Below, one piece after another: positions 34,675 to 46,361 of a stretch of DNA of 64,000 nt. The position numbers were made by a program, and so were the translations under genes. Numbering within the stretch: the stretch's first letter is position 1; each line of letters starts with the position of its first letter. This DNA is from Mactromeris polynyma. Its lineage: Eukaryota > Mollusca > Bivalvia > Venerida > Mactridae. The stretch covers positions 6,386,001 to 6,450,000 of the forward strand of contig JASFXZ010000008.1 of the NCBI GenBank assembly GCA_032209605.1. Reading direction: 5' to 3'. The notes beneath the pieces were generated by a model. It saw only the letters and a list, made by a program, of their open reading frames with translations, did no database searches and was not told the DNA's origin.

Positions 34675-37522
34675 GCGATATAATGTTTGTTAATGAAGTG
34701 TTTTAAAAATTTCCGAAGATTTTAGGTGACTTGCTTCATCTCCCGTCACCCTAACTTTGACATGAAACATTTGATCACATGGCTTGAACCAAAGACGGGA
34801 TTAATCTTAATACGGTATTTGGTTAATTCTCATTTTTGGACCAACTATAAGTCTACTTATAAAAATCTGCGGTCAAAGCTGACCCTGTTATGATACAATG
34901 AATATTGTAATAAAGATCAACAACACGTTAGTTATTGATTTAGGTGAATCGAATAAAAGGGTCAATTATTTAAAAATACGTTAATTTGCCACAATAATAT
35001 TGTTTCAATAAGATATGAAGTGATGAAGGAAAAGTTGTGCAATGCATTGGAAAGCTAAGTTATTAAAGGCCATGGTAAAGTGAACGTTCAAATAGACTTT
35101 TCATGCATGTAATTTTTATGAATGTAAGAAATCTAAATATGTGTATAATGAATTGTAATTGATTCAAACGATTGATATCTCTATTTGAAGCAGACCATTT
35201 TTAATGCGAAATGATATGATAACATGTGCACGCACGGCATAAGTGCTAAAACATGGAATAAGATTTTATTTCAATTAATTGTTTATGATCTATAAACAGT
35301 TAAACTTTAGCATCAAATATTCCAATAGAGAAATCGAGACTAGCAAAGAAATCGAGAAAGAACAGTAGGTTTGAATGATGATTGTGAATACTAAGTATAA
35401 CATGAGAACATTGTTTAAAGTTTACATATATATTATTACTATTATATAATATAAAACATAATAACGCTTTCTGATTGGTCCAGGAGTAATTATTTTCGAG
35501 TCCATACAATACGATATTCATCAATTTTCCGTAATATTTACTGGTTTATTAATTGCAACAGGGGAATTCCAATGAGTTTTTCTTATAATATGGCAGTCGG
35601 TGTCTTACAAATGCTACATAATTTGCTAGATCTCGTTTTGATGACCATGATTAGTGCATTCAAACGACATGTATAAGCAATATACACCGCAATTCGCCCA
35701 TTTATTTGAATTAAAATACCTGGCTGATTGGTTATTGGTCAGAATGTTTTACTGACAGTTCCAAGGCTGTAAATCGCTGTGTGGTTATTATTTATATTTA
35801 TGTTTTTAGATGTATGTTAAGCCCCCATTTCCCTATGTGCAATTCCTTTACTTGATTTACTATTCATGTTCTCCCACCCCCCTTTCAGTTTATGATTACT
35901 GACTTTCTTGGCTTGTTCCGTAGTGTATTCCATCCATTCAACCATTCTTTTTTTCTCTATTCCTTTCAATGTTTATCCTTGCACCTCATCAGTTCCTAAT
36001 GCTTGTAGGCTGTTGTTTCCCTGGGGTCTGTGTAGGCAGACATTGTCTTATGTAAGTGATGTTCCCTGTAACAACTTAATCTATCCTTAAGACTCCTGTT
36101 AAATTTTGAGGGTAAAAACGACAAAATTATCGCCTCTGTCAATAATAGTTGTTTGTGTACATCAGCTGAAAAGTCCATTTATCTTCTCTAGTTATTTCCA
36201 ATGAACATCGTATCTACCAATAATTGTGTCTTACGCTAAGTTTTCATACAATACGATGTTAACATGTCAGATTTTACAAAAACGTGAATGCCTGTCAACA
36301 GCCAGTCGAAGTAACTAAGTATTACAGTGACACCTTAATAATAAAACCTACATTGGTTCCGAAGAAAGTCGGTTTGAATTTGGAGGTAGTCGGATTCTTG
36401 AGTTAAAATAGGACAGAAATTAAACGGGTCCATGAATATAGTATCTTATTAATGAGGTTATCAGAATTCGAGGTGGTATTTTAGTGAGGTTTTACAGTAC
36501 ATCATATATATCATTAATTATTTCTCACTCTCAGTTTTTTTATGCAATTGATCGTTAACGGTAGATAGTCTTGACTATTGTGTCACAATATACTTAGGTG
36601 TAAATATGAGAAAATGGTGACGAATGCCTTCGAATAAGATGATTTCTACCACACTTTCTCAAAATTATTACTTATTGCGTATTTTGATAAAAACATAAGA
36701 ATCTACCTTTAACATAAAGTGCTTTACAAATGCCCATCAACACACAGACACCTAATTTTATAACGGACATAATTTTTAACCACTTCGATATTTTAACTTA
36801 GTTAGTCCTCCTTACAACTAAGACCGACTGTCTTCAGAACTAATGATGCTCTAACTATTAATGTTTCACTGTATATCAATTTATAGAATATCATTGTCTC
36901 TTGTGTTTTGAAAAATAAACTTCACATAATTGCTATACATTTTTGCTGCTGTTTCTTTATATTTTTTTGTCATTTTACATTTATTTAGAAATTGTCGCTG
37001 ATTTTAACTGAACGTAATAATGTTTCATAAATGATGACGTATGCGAAACTTATATAAATATTGCCCTCTGGTTAATTCTTTAATTGGACCAAAGACATTG
37101 TTCTATATTTATCATACATATTTAAATCCCTAATCTGAATGTTTCACAACAGTTTTGTAAGTTTTGTTATCTTGCCAAAATTAAAATTACAACTGGATAA
37201 AACCAGATTTGAATTGCTTAAATTGTATTCATGTAAGCAGTTTATGTAAAAGGTCAAATTGCGCATAAGCGATATTTCAAACAATATTATGTTTACCTCC
37301 ACAGTACCAATATGTATTTATATAAGTTATGAATATTGCCACGAAGGACAACTCTGTTATCTTCATATTGGACAATTATAGCGTCACATGAACACCTGCT
37401 ATATACACCTTACAATCATTCTCGGGTCGTTACGGACAATGCTACACTTGTAGATGAGCATAGTTTGATTGAAAGGTACTTCTGTCAATTATGAATCGTA
37501 CAAGTGTCTGATAAATGTCTGA
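34675..37522. other. Intergenic, upstream of the giant gene
   Basis: AT-rich with no recognisable gene. Holds the diverged MITE at 36325. The promoter of the giant gene should lie at the left end, but I find no convincing core element. A TATAAG on the minus strand near 34860 is only suggestive. Confidence 0.5.
36325..36497 (-). mobile_element. MITE, CAGTAAAACCTCACTTAAAG family, diverged copy 3
   Basis: Ends with GTGAGGTTTTACAG next to TA and begins CAGTGACACCTTAATAATAA. Intergenic, more decayed than the others. Confidence 0.5.
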
Positions 37523-39256
37523 TATCGCATCAATGACGTAGAAAATTATCGAGGAATTACGTTGTTAAGTGTTTTGGGTAAACTATTCTCTCGCGTTTTG
37601 AACAACAGATTAGCGCATTGGTCTGATATTTATGGCGTGTATGTAGAGGCCCAGGCTGGGTTTAGGAAAGGAATGGGAACAGTGGATAACATTTTCGTAC
37701 TTCAGGGATTAATCAATCACATGCTTAACACCGGAAAACAGCTATACTGCGCGTTTATTGACTTCACTAAGGCGTTTGATTATATTGTTCGGGAAAACTT
37801 ATGGTATAAGATGATACAATTAGGGATACGTGGAAATATTTTCAACATTATTAAGTCAATGTACGATCGCGTCAAAACAAAAGTCAAACATAATAACTGT
37901 TTAAGTGACTCATATACATGTGCTTTAGGTGTCAGACAAGGCGAATGTCTCTCGCCTTTTTTATTTTCAATGTTTCTAAACGACTTAGAAGATTCATACT
38001 ATCATAGTGACGTAAACGGTATTGATGTAAATATGTTTAAAATATTCCTCATCCTATATGCAGACGATATAGTTATTTTTGCGAATAACAGCAATGAACT
38101 ACAATTAGCTCTAGATATTATTTCAGATTACTGCGATCGATGGAAACTTACAATAAATACAAATAAAACAAAAATAATGATTTTCAGAAAAGGGGGTAGA
38201 TTACCTGCAAACTTACATTTTTATTATAGAGGAAATATTATTGACACTGTGAATAAGTTCACATACCTAGGAATAGTTTTCACTACTGGTGGTTCTTTCA
38301 TAGAAGCACAAAATACTCTAGCTAGCCAGGGTCTAAAAGCTATTTTTAAAATGAATAGATATTTATACAAATACACAGACATTTCCATCTCACATCGGCT
38401 TGACATATTTGATAAATTAATTTCACCAATTTTAAATTATGGTAGCGAAATATGGGGATTTAATCAAGGTGCTGCGATTGAGAAAGTACATATGCAGTTC
38501 TGTAAGAGAATATTAGGCGTGAAAAAGACTACTCAGAACGATTTTATTTATGGGGAACTTGGGAGAATTTCATTTAAAACCAAACGTTTTTATAATATAC
38601 TAAAATACTGGATTAAAATACTACATACAGACAATAGCAAATACATTAAAAAGGTATATGAGCTTTTGAAGAGTGATTTTGAGAGAATGCCAAATAAGAT
38701 AAACTGGTGCTCACTAGTAAATAATCTATTGTGTTCATTAGGAGTTTATGAAGCATGGTTATACCAGACTGTTGGAAATACTGACATATTTTTAATGACT
38801 ATTAAACAAAGATTAAATGACCAGTTCGTGCAAAACTGGTCAAGCAGGTTATTCGATTCTAGCAGAGCTTTACTCTATAAGAACATTGCTACATTTAGAT
38901 TTCAACCATATTTAGAATTCATCAATATTAAGAAATATCGTATCGAACTAACTAAACTAAGGGTTTCTGCTCATAGACTAAATGTTGAAACTGGCCGTTG
39001 GGCCAAACCTATAAGTATCCCGGTTAATGAACGAAAATGTGAATTATGCAATATTTTGGAAGACGAATACCATTTTGTTTTGCAATGCCCAATTTACCAT
39101 GACTTAAGAAAATTACATATTCCATCCTACTTCAGAATCAGACCGAATATGATTAAATTTATTGAACTAATTAATAATAACAACAAGACCATAGTTAGAA
39201 ATTTAGGGAAATTTGTACATGACGCATTCAACTTAAGAAAGTTAAGTTTCGAATAG
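37523..39256 (+). CDS. LINE reverse transcriptase, N-terminally truncated ORF
   Basis: About 577 codons open from 37523. There is no natural start: the original protein began upstream of the truncation. Motifs in order: NYRGITLLSVLGK, AFIDFTKAFD (first catalytic Asp), GVRQGECLSPFLF, YADDIVIF (catalytic YxDD) and FTYLGIVF (thumb), then the C-terminal zinc-knuckle-like CELC-x7-H-x4-C (near 39035). Known role: target-primed reverse transcription. Lacking the APE-type endonuclease it cannot mobilise itself. The clade is not assigned. The open frame points to a young insertion. Confidence 0.85.
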   Translation, partial: YRINDVENYRGITLLSVLGKLFSRVLNNRLAHWSDIYGVYVEAQAGFRKGMGTVDNIFVLQGLINHMLNTGKQLYCAFIDFTKAFDYIVRENLWYKMIQLGIRGNIFNIIKSMYDRVKTKVKHNNCLSDSYTCALGVRQGECLSPFLFSMFLNDLEDSYYHSDVNGIDVNMFKIFLILYADDIVIFANNSNELQLALDIISDYCDRWKLTINTNKTKIMIFRKGGRLPANLHFYYRGNIIDTVNKFTYLGIVFTTGGSFIEAQNTLASQGLKAIFKMNRYLYKYTDISISHRLDIFDKLISPILNYGSEIWGFNQGAAIEKVHMQFCKRILGVKKTTQNDFIYGELGRISFKTKRFYNILKYWIKILHTDNSKYIKKVYELLKSDFERMPNKINWCSLVNNLLCSLGVYEAWLYQTVGNTDIFLMTIKQRLNDQFVQNWSSRLFDSSRALLYKNIATFRFQPYLEFINIKKYRIELTKLRVSAHRLNVETGRWAKPISIPVNERKCELCNILEDEYHFVLQCPIYHDLRKLHIPSYFRIRPNMIKFIELINNNNKTIVRNLGKFVHDAFNLRKLSFE

Positions 39257-40012
39257 ATATTTGAAGTAATATAAAAACCATTGTGTGTTAGGTTTTATTG
39301 TATAATTCAGTAGGTTATATTCTTTTATAACATTGATATTATTTATTACATAAATACCATTATGTTGTCCTTGTAATTTCGCTTTCGCCAAGGTCAACTA
39401 ATTAATGGTACAATTTCAGCTATTATTTTATCAATTTGTTGATTAATATATCATACCTTTCATGATATGGACAAATGTGTTATACAGGATACATCTTGTT
39501 GATCTTGCAATTTTGAGGCTGCAAGGTCAACATAATATTTGTAACTGTTATAACCACATGTATTAAGAAGAACTATACATTGTGCTTATTTACCTTTGTA
39601 GTTATCTAATATTTTCTTTTGTAAATAATATCGCATTGTTGTAATAATAAGTTGACACGGCCCAATGTCATGTTAATTTATATATATCTACATGTTTATA
39701 TATTTATCTTCCGACATTTGCAGTACGTACATGTACATATACATTTAAATCTTACAAGAAAAAATCGTTTGATTACTATATTTTGGCTATACTTTTGCAG
39801 TATCGGATTAAAGCGTACATGTAAGATAACTATATTCCTTGAAATATATGTATGTAATAAATTGCCATCGCTATGTTAGTTAATAACCTTCTCCGCTGTA
39901 TGTTTTGTTTGCATATAATTGCTTGCCATAACATGTATTGTAGCCTCATGGGCCTTATGGCCTACAGGTAAATTGTAAATAAACTTGTTAAACTTGTGTT
40001 AAACTTGTTATA
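37523..40012 (+). mobile_element. 5'-truncated non-LTR retrotransposon (LINE)
   Basis: Homology begins inside the reverse transcriptase at NYRGITLLS, so the endonuclease and upstream part are missing. The ORF is intact to its stop at 39256. A 3' UTR of about 750 bp follows with a GGGCCTTATGGCC hairpin and a short AACTTGTTAAACTTG repeat tail at 39977-40009, as expected for target-primed insertion. Confidence 0.82.
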
Positions 40013-41057
40013 TATAAACATTTTGACGCAAAAAATCGCACGGTGCTGGATTTTATATGCAGTTGTCCGTAATGCATCGCCACAACAAACAGTCAGCCAC
40101 GCATGTTGCGCGCATTTGTACTTAATAATGCTTATTTTAGTTTTGAAAATATAGACCTGCACGATTTGTTTCGAAGAATACTGATTTAAGAAATGAAACA
40201 CAAAGGGACATAATCATTTTTTTCTAGAAATGTTGATACTTGTAAACGCTTATTAACATTGACGGTGCTCGTAGTTTGAAACGTGATTTCAGAATTATGT
40301 TGTGAGCATTATTTTAAAAACAAATTTACTAAACCATACGATCATACCTTGCAGTAGAGTATACCAGTATCCATTGTGCATACAGCAGTTTTTACTTACA
40401 AAGAAGGGTTAATAACCCAAGTATAAGTGGTTTGGTTCGGATATTGCTATAAGACATCGATCTTCATGTTACAGCATTAAGTCAAATACCACATCTATTA
40501 CTCTGTGTGATGTAAACAGTGGCTCCATTATAAAAATCGTTTTTCGTTACATGGTCGTTTTATATCGAGATATTAGCAATCAATCTTAATCTCCCGAGGA
40601 ATTTCGCGAGAAATTTAACTCAGGTACTCGCTCGCGTTTCCGACTTGTTACTTAAGATCAATATGTTTATGTTTTTTTCTAGTGTACAAAACGGTGCTAC
40701 TGTCCTAAACTACAAATATTTGTGATTTAGGTATTATGTACTAGCACAGGTGACAGTTTTCAAGTTGGTCTACGTGAATAATTTTACAAATATTTCAAGA
40801 TACAACGAAACACTGAATGGGCGATTGTGAAAGCAAGTGAAATTATAAAGAACTCGTATTATGCTCTGTCTTTTTGTTAAACACCTCACGTTGCTCGCAA
40901 ATTAGAACGCACGTGTATTTAGACAATCCGCACATTGTTCCATACCAAGGTGTTAACTTAACGAATTCAAAAGATTAAAAGCAGTAATCAAATAAATATC
41001 AATAAAAGTGACAACATAATGACATCACGATATCTTTCTCAACAAAATGGATGGCCT
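40013..41057. other. Intergenic, nothing recognised
   Basis: AT-rich. No domain-bearing ORF, repeat array or RNA gene seen. Confidence 0.5.
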
Positions 41058-41060
41058 TTA

Positions 41061-42151
41061 TGCCTCAGTCACAACTTACCGTGCGTTTTTGTTGCACGTA
41101 CGTTTCCGCAGCTGCGGTCGGGTTGCGGGCAAATCCCTATGGTTCTTTGCGATCATACACGACTGTCGCAACTGTTCAGACATCCTTAGGCAACTTACGT
41201 TCGCCGTACGGGCCCTTGTGTGTGTCTTGCATTGTCCGCACGAACACCAACCCAATATTCGCAAGTTGAACGTACAACTCCGTGCAAGTGACGTGCAACT
41301 GACGTACGGCTAGGTGCGACTACGCATTGCTGTGTACGACTCCGCACGGCTCCGTAAGACGACTGCAAGAAGCCCGTGCGATGTTCGCACGAAATGCGTA
41401 CGTGACCTTCACGAGTCACTGCGAATATGTATATATATATACCAGGCGAGTACAAGAGGTCATTTCGGCTTCAAGAACACTGTCTTGAGGATACCGGGTC
41501 CGATCTACCCCACCATTGCGTTGGGTTCAGTTACGTTTGCTGCTGGCAGAGGAACAGATTCGTCATGTCCTCAATATGGCTCTTATTATCAGAGAAAGCC
41601 GACGTCTCTTGGAAAGAATAAGGCGGCAGTACTAGGTGCTTCCCTTCATGATTGGGGACGAAGCATTCCCAAAGGGGCCTGACACATCATCAGCGCATCT
41701 TTAACTACCTTTAGGACTATTTTTTTATTGCTTCTAATACTTGTGCGCTTGAAAAGACGATTGAATAATGTTTTCCCAGGGCAGACCGGCCTTATATACT
41801 GCGAGGCTATAAGTGTACATGCCAAGATGGACGTACTTCCGCTATACAGCGAACGAACATTTGCCGTAAGGTGTGCCTCGCCTCGTTTGCACAGTGCAAG
41901 TACGTTGGTTGTGCGGCAATCTTGCAGCCACCGCAGAATAAATATGCATCTGGTGCCAGTAACAGAACTTGCAGTCATTGCAAGATGGACGTGCAGCTCC
42001 GTGCTCCTCCTTGCGATGACTGCACGTGTATCGTGCTTTCTCGAAAAAATGTACCTCTGCGTGCTCCTGCGGGCTTAAAAACGCGCGGACCCGTGCGAAA
42101 TCCGTCGTAGACCCGCCGCAGACAGATGTGCCATCGGTTGTGACCGGGGCA
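41061..42151. mobile_element. Non-autonomous Harbinger-like element, 1,091 bp
   Basis: Left end TGCCTCAGTCACAAC and inverted right end TGCCCCGGTCACAAC match at 13 of 15 bases, flanked by TTA on both sides (41058-41060 and 42152-42154), the 3-bp TWA duplication typical of PIF/Harbinger. Both subterminal regions are GC-rich with many CGTACG, GTGCGA and CGCACG words. The middle has plus-strand open stretches without a recognised domain. No transposase seen. Confidence 0.7.
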
Positions 42152-42154
42152 TTA

Positions 42155-42797
42155 GAAATAAGACTTAGGCTACGACATATTTAAAAATAAATTATACATG
42201 TATTAATGATTGTATTTATGATAAAAACCTTTTCAGCTTCTGGACCTGTCTATTCTTTCCTCTGACATCAGCAACAACTTTGTTTTGTCACGATCGGGGC
42301 TCGAACCCGCGCCCTTCCGCACCCTTAGGGTCACTGGAGCGAACTATTGATTGGAAATTACTTAAACGTGGGATAGAAGTGTCTGAATATAATATCCATA
42401 CTGTTTCAAATGAAAATGAATGTGTTCTTTGAGTTATATTATGTTAATTAACCATACTATTGAGCCCGTCAAATTGACATTATTACCATTAACCAATGTA
42501 CCATTAACCAATGTATTATATTTCGTTAAATTGGTATAAATATTTGTATCGTTTGTTTATGTGAAAGCATGTGCAGTACGCCTAATATTTCGGAATAAAC
42601 TATTCCATTCTATAAATACCGACGCTTCTGTTCTTCAGTGATACTTCCGATGAATTATATACTCTACATGAATACACTTCACTTTACAATGAGACACAAT
42701 AACATGTAATAATGTTGACATGCTCGTACATGTATCATTTTGTAAACCTTTTGCAATAATAAAGATACGTGGTTCACTTCATTTAATCGATAATGTT
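42155..42797. other. Intergenic
   Basis: Apart from the SINE fragment, AT-rich sequence with no gene seen. A short direct repeat (ACCATTAACCAATGTA) occurs near 42485-42515. Confidence 0.45.
42285..42345 (-). mobile_element. SINE fragment with B-box
   Basis: On the minus strand GCGCGGGTTCGAGCCCCGAT is a consensus B-box in a short GC-rich island. The rest of a tRNA-like head is unclear. Confidence 0.4.
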
Positions 42798-43000
42798 CAT
42801 ACACAACGTACGGAGCACATACACAACGTACGGAGCACATACACAACGTACGGAGCACATACACAACGTACGGAGCACATACACAACGTACGGAGCACAT
42901 ACACAACGTACGGAGCACATACACAACGTACGGAGCACATACACAACGTACGGAGCACATACACAACGTACGGAGCACATACACAACGTACGTGCCACAT
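42798..43000. repeat. 20-bp minisatellite, about 10 copies
   Basis: Unit CACAACGTACGGAGCACATA repeated almost without change; the last copy is altered (ACGTACGTGCCACAT). The 20-bp length shifts frame each copy, so the long ORFs here on both strands are repeat artefacts. Confidence 0.93.
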
Positions 43001-43109
43001 TACAATTCGTAAGGATCTTCTGGTTCTTTCTTGAACCGTCATTGGCAGATTTTAACATTATAAGAAATTTATTATTTTTTCAGAATTTCCCCAACTCGAT
43101 AGCGCTAAA

Positions 43110-43519
43110 TTCATATTCAGTTACGTTCGGTCCATATACGAGGTACAATGAGCCCTAAACTGAGTACAGCAGACACATATACTAAGTACAAATACACATA
43201 TACATGTACATGTACTGAGTTAAAAAGGTATATAAATTGAGTATGACGACACATACACTAAATACAACAGGTACATATACATAGATATACAGAGTAGAGA
43301 TACACACATTCTTAGAACAGCCGGGTACATACCGGGTATGTCGATCCATAAACTAAGTAATGCGTACACATGCACGTAGTACACAAGACGGTACGCTACA
43401 TACATAGATCCATATCCTGGATACAGCGACCCATAGTACACATACCCAAGTAGCGGGAGCGGTTCACATACTGGATATGTCGACATATGTAGTTAATACA
43501 TCGAACACATGTACCGAGT
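43110..43519. repeat. Degenerate 21-bp tandem repeat, left part
   Basis: Diverged units approximating GACACATATACTGAGTACAG (21-bp period). Interrupted at 43520 by the Harbinger element and continued to its right. Confidence 0.65.
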
Positions 43520-43697
43520 TAATGGCGCAGTCACACTATAACGTATAGCAGTAGCTTATACCGACGTATGTGAATTTTCACCAACACACTGGTGTACGTT
43601 GACACAAGTTACGGGTAGGTTTGGTATAAGTTGTATACGCTAAAAGCACGCTCGTATAAGCTGGCATACGTTGTTATACGCAGAGCCCGAAATAATT

Positions 43698-43715
43698 TTG
43701 TGTGCATGCACACAA
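43698..43715. repeat. 18-bp perfect palindrome inside the transposon
   Basis: TTGTGTGCATGCACACAA in the left subterminal region of the Harbinger-type element. Confidence 0.85.
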
Positions 43716-44050
43716 TCTTTGGGCGTATGCCGACATCCTCTTCATAGGTTAGTCATACGTTAGGCATACTCTAGCCATACGCTAAGTATGTTAGAGGTAG
43801 GTTACTCATACGTCGAGATACGTTGGCATGAAGGTGTACCATACAGCTAACTTATTAAAAACCTATGAGTAACTTACTTCTAACCTATTTCTAACCTATA
43901 TACGTCTGCAACGCATATTGACGTATTCAGACGTATTAGACGTATGTCTGACGATGGAGTAACTTATTGAACGTGTTTCTACCGTAAAACTAGCGTATTG
44001 TTGGCGTTTCGCGGCCCCTGTATATAATGGGGCCTGTGAGTAGCTCACCA

Positions 44051-44557
44051 TCACTTCTTCCTGTCAAGGTGTGTGTGGTTGTCTCTGAGTGACTTAAACC
44101 ATCCCCTGAGGAGTTCTGAAGTCTTGCCCATCCGCTGTGTCTGGTCCTCCCATATCTTGCTATTCTTGTCAGTCCTCCTGTCGTCCGTCATCTTCATGTT
44201 CCAGAGGACAGGATTGTCTTGGAGGAACTCAAGCATGAGCTCCTCATCTTGCACTGTGAGGGAGCAAGCAATTTTCTTGGCCCTCATCTTCTTATTGGTC
44301 TTGTCGTCAGGCTGACGAGAGGAGGTCGAGGCTACTGATGCAGCAACTGATTCAACAGAAGAGGCACATGAGGCACGGGAACCATCACCGGAAGGAGAAG
44401 ATGGAGAGGTTGGTGATTGCGAGCGGCCGGTTTGAGACACAGCAGGGAGATCATGAGCAAGTGAATCGTCAGCTTTGGACGATGATGGTGAGGATGGTGG
44501 TGAGGATGATGGTGTAGATGCGTTCTTATTGCCTCTTCCTTGGCTCTTGGCAGACAT
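44051..44557 (-). CDS. MADF/Myb-SANT-like DNA-binding protein of a Harbinger-type transposon
   Basis: 168 codons, ATG at 44557, single exon. Residues 1-90 are Ser/Pro-rich and low-complexity. Residues about 95-168 carry KKIACSLT, then DEELMLEFLQDNPVLWNMK, KIWEDQTQRMG, and LLRGWFKSLRD near the end. This is the pattern of MADF domains (acidic start, P-x-LW, K-x-W, W-x-x-LRD). In Harbinger elements a Myb/MADF-like second protein binds element ends and helps import the transposase (known). The stop follows the domain directly, so a C-terminal tail may be lost. Transcription would run leftward inside the element. Confidence 0.75.
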   Translation of the reverse strand: MSAKSQGRGNKNASTPSSSPPSSPSSSKADDSLAHDLPAVSQTGRSQSPTSPSSPSGDGSRASCASSVESVAASVASTSSRQPDDKTNKKMRAKKIACSLTVQDEELMLEFLQDNPVLWNMKMTDDRRTDKNSKIWEDQTQRMGKTSELLRGWFKSLRDNHTHLDRKK

Positions 44558-44991
44558 CTTGGTTGGATATCTTCATTTTCTTGGATGTTATGTTGATGTT
44601 GACAGCTCGCTGACTACAGTATGAATGCGGTAATGTAGAGATCGGCGCCGTATTTTTGCAGAACGTCACGGGATCGTCGGCAACACGCCGAGTGCGCTGC
44701 GCATAGGTTTATCATAAGTTACTCATACGTTGGGCATAAGTCGAGAACGCTGGACATACGCTGGTCATACGCTGTGATACACTGTCATGAGTTATATATA
44801 AGTTAGTGATAGGTTACTTATAGGTTAGACGTACGATATGTATACGTTAAATACGTTATGCATACGCCCAATTTCTTTATGCTGTAGAATTTTCGATGCT
44901 TTTTTGGGCGTATGCCGACGTGTTGACATTATTTTATGATTTTTCATGCGTATAAGTATCTCTAACACGTCATAGTGTGACTGCACCATAA

Positions 44992-45590
44992 GCAATCTGA
45001 GTAAGCGACCCATCAATCATAGACAACATATGGAACGCAGTGACCTATCTATCGGACGCATAGAAACACATACTAAGTAAAACGACTCATAGTGCACTGA
45101 TCCAAATACTGGATATAGCGGCTATCATAAAGAAACAGTGTACGACTATACTGAGAAGATCGGACACACAAAACTGGGTAAAGTGACTGGTATACCGAGT
45201 ACAGAAATTCGTATATGTACAGCGATACACATAGAGAGAATAGTGACTCCTATACCCATGACGCAGACTCATATGGAGGCTACAGCGATCAGTATTCAAT
45301 GTACATCGACCCATGTACTGGATCCAGTGATACGAATAAATAGATAGAGTGACCATGATACAGGGTAAATCAGACCCATATACTGTGTACCTTGACCAGT
45401 ACCCTTTATACGGCGATTCATATACTGGGTTTGAAGCCGAGGCGAGACGTAATTACGGTGACCCATATATGAGTACAGCTATATGTATGATGAGTACAGC
45501 GGTATGTACACTGAATGGAGCGACGCATGTAAGGAGCAACGGGTACGGCAACGCATACATTGTGTATAGCGATAACTATTAATTAAATAT
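44992..45590. repeat. Degenerate 21-bp tandem repeat, right part
   Basis: Clearest at 45377-45440, where three 21-bp units follow in register (GACCCATATACTGTGTACC and variants). The consensus GACCCATATACTGGGTACAGC encodes DPYTGYS in one frame, but many units contain stops. Confidence 0.7.
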
Positions 45591-46140
45591 TAGGTATTCC
45601 GACTGGAAGTGTTTCAAGTAACTGTTTAAATGACGATTTACGCAGCATTTCCAATCTCATAAAAAGAATCAAGTGTGTAACGTTTCGCCAGAGAATTCCT
45701 TATTTTCACGACCATGCTAGATTCAGGACCACCCCAGACGGTGACACCAAGCTGTTGGCGTACTGGAATGGCAACTCGGAAATCGTCGAGGCATTTGTTC
45801 CTTGTGCTATTTATTGAAGATAACACACGCGAAGTCATCAGAGTTGTCCCAAAACTCAGGATATTGCTGGCAAGTATCAGTTAGTACTGGTTGGAAACCT
45901 GGAGAAACCGATATGACTACATGTAATTGTGTATTTCATATATACACAGCATATTTAAAAATGCACAATATAGATGTTCTCAGTTTTCACGATTTACATA
46001 GGAATACAAGAAAATTACTTGACACTATAACATTTCATGTTTGTGAAACATGTACACTATAGATCAGTACAATCAACAGGTATTTTTATATAAAATGTGT
46101 TTCAAATGCAATAAAGTGATGCTTTACAGGACTAAAACTG
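45591..46140. other. Intergenic between repeat tract and C1q gene
   Basis: A somewhat GC-richer block at 45638-45838 is open for 66 codons on the minus strand (VAIPVRQQLGVTVWGGPES), with no family recognised. The rest is AT-rich. Confidence 0.4.
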
Positions 46141-46146
46141 TGCGTT

Positions 46147-46152
46147 TTTATT
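46147..46152 (-). terminator. Possible polyadenylation signal of the minus-strand C1q gene
   Basis: AATAAA on the minus strand about 210 bp downstream of the stop codon. Confidence 0.4.
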
Positions 46153-46361
46153 TTGCTGAGTATTTTTGATATACATAGTGTTGCAAAACCCTCATATAAC
46201 ACGACACAAAACGTAACAAACGAACCGATATAATCTCGGGAACAAGTCCTTCGGTTACTAACCTGCTAACTGCCATAGTTAGCGTATAACGCTGATAGAA
46301 AAAAATACACAACAACTCTCTCGTTTAACGTTTTGTTTTTACAACTTTTCAGTCATCGATA

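Larger units (their letters stand above)
43523..44988 (-). mobile_element. Harbinger-type DNA transposon carrying a MADF-like ORF, 1,466 bp
   Basis: The left end TGGCGCAGTCACACTAT (continuing AACGT) and inverted right end TGGTGCAGTCACACTAT (GACGT) match at 20 of 22 bases. TAA flanks both ends (43520-43522 and 44989-44991). Both subterminal zones are filled with CATACG/CGTATG words and share TTTGGGCGTATGCCGAC. It encodes one protein, a DNA-binding type, and no DDE transposase, so it needs a transposase in trans. Confidence 0.82.

Noticed and set aside
34855..34866. TATA box of the giant gene
   Set aside because: TATAAG on the minus strand about 185 bp before the ATG is compatible, but such AT-rich words are common here and no start-site data exist.
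41314..41682. 122-codon plus ORF in the 1,091-bp element as a captured gene
   Set aside because: No recognised domain and half of it is subterminal CGTACG-rich DNA; a decayed transposase remnant on the minus strand was also considered but could not be supported.
42679..43158. ORFs on both strands with VRSTYTTYGAHTQ-like repeats
   Set aside because: Artefacts of the 20-bp minisatellite; open on both strands because the unit lacks stops.
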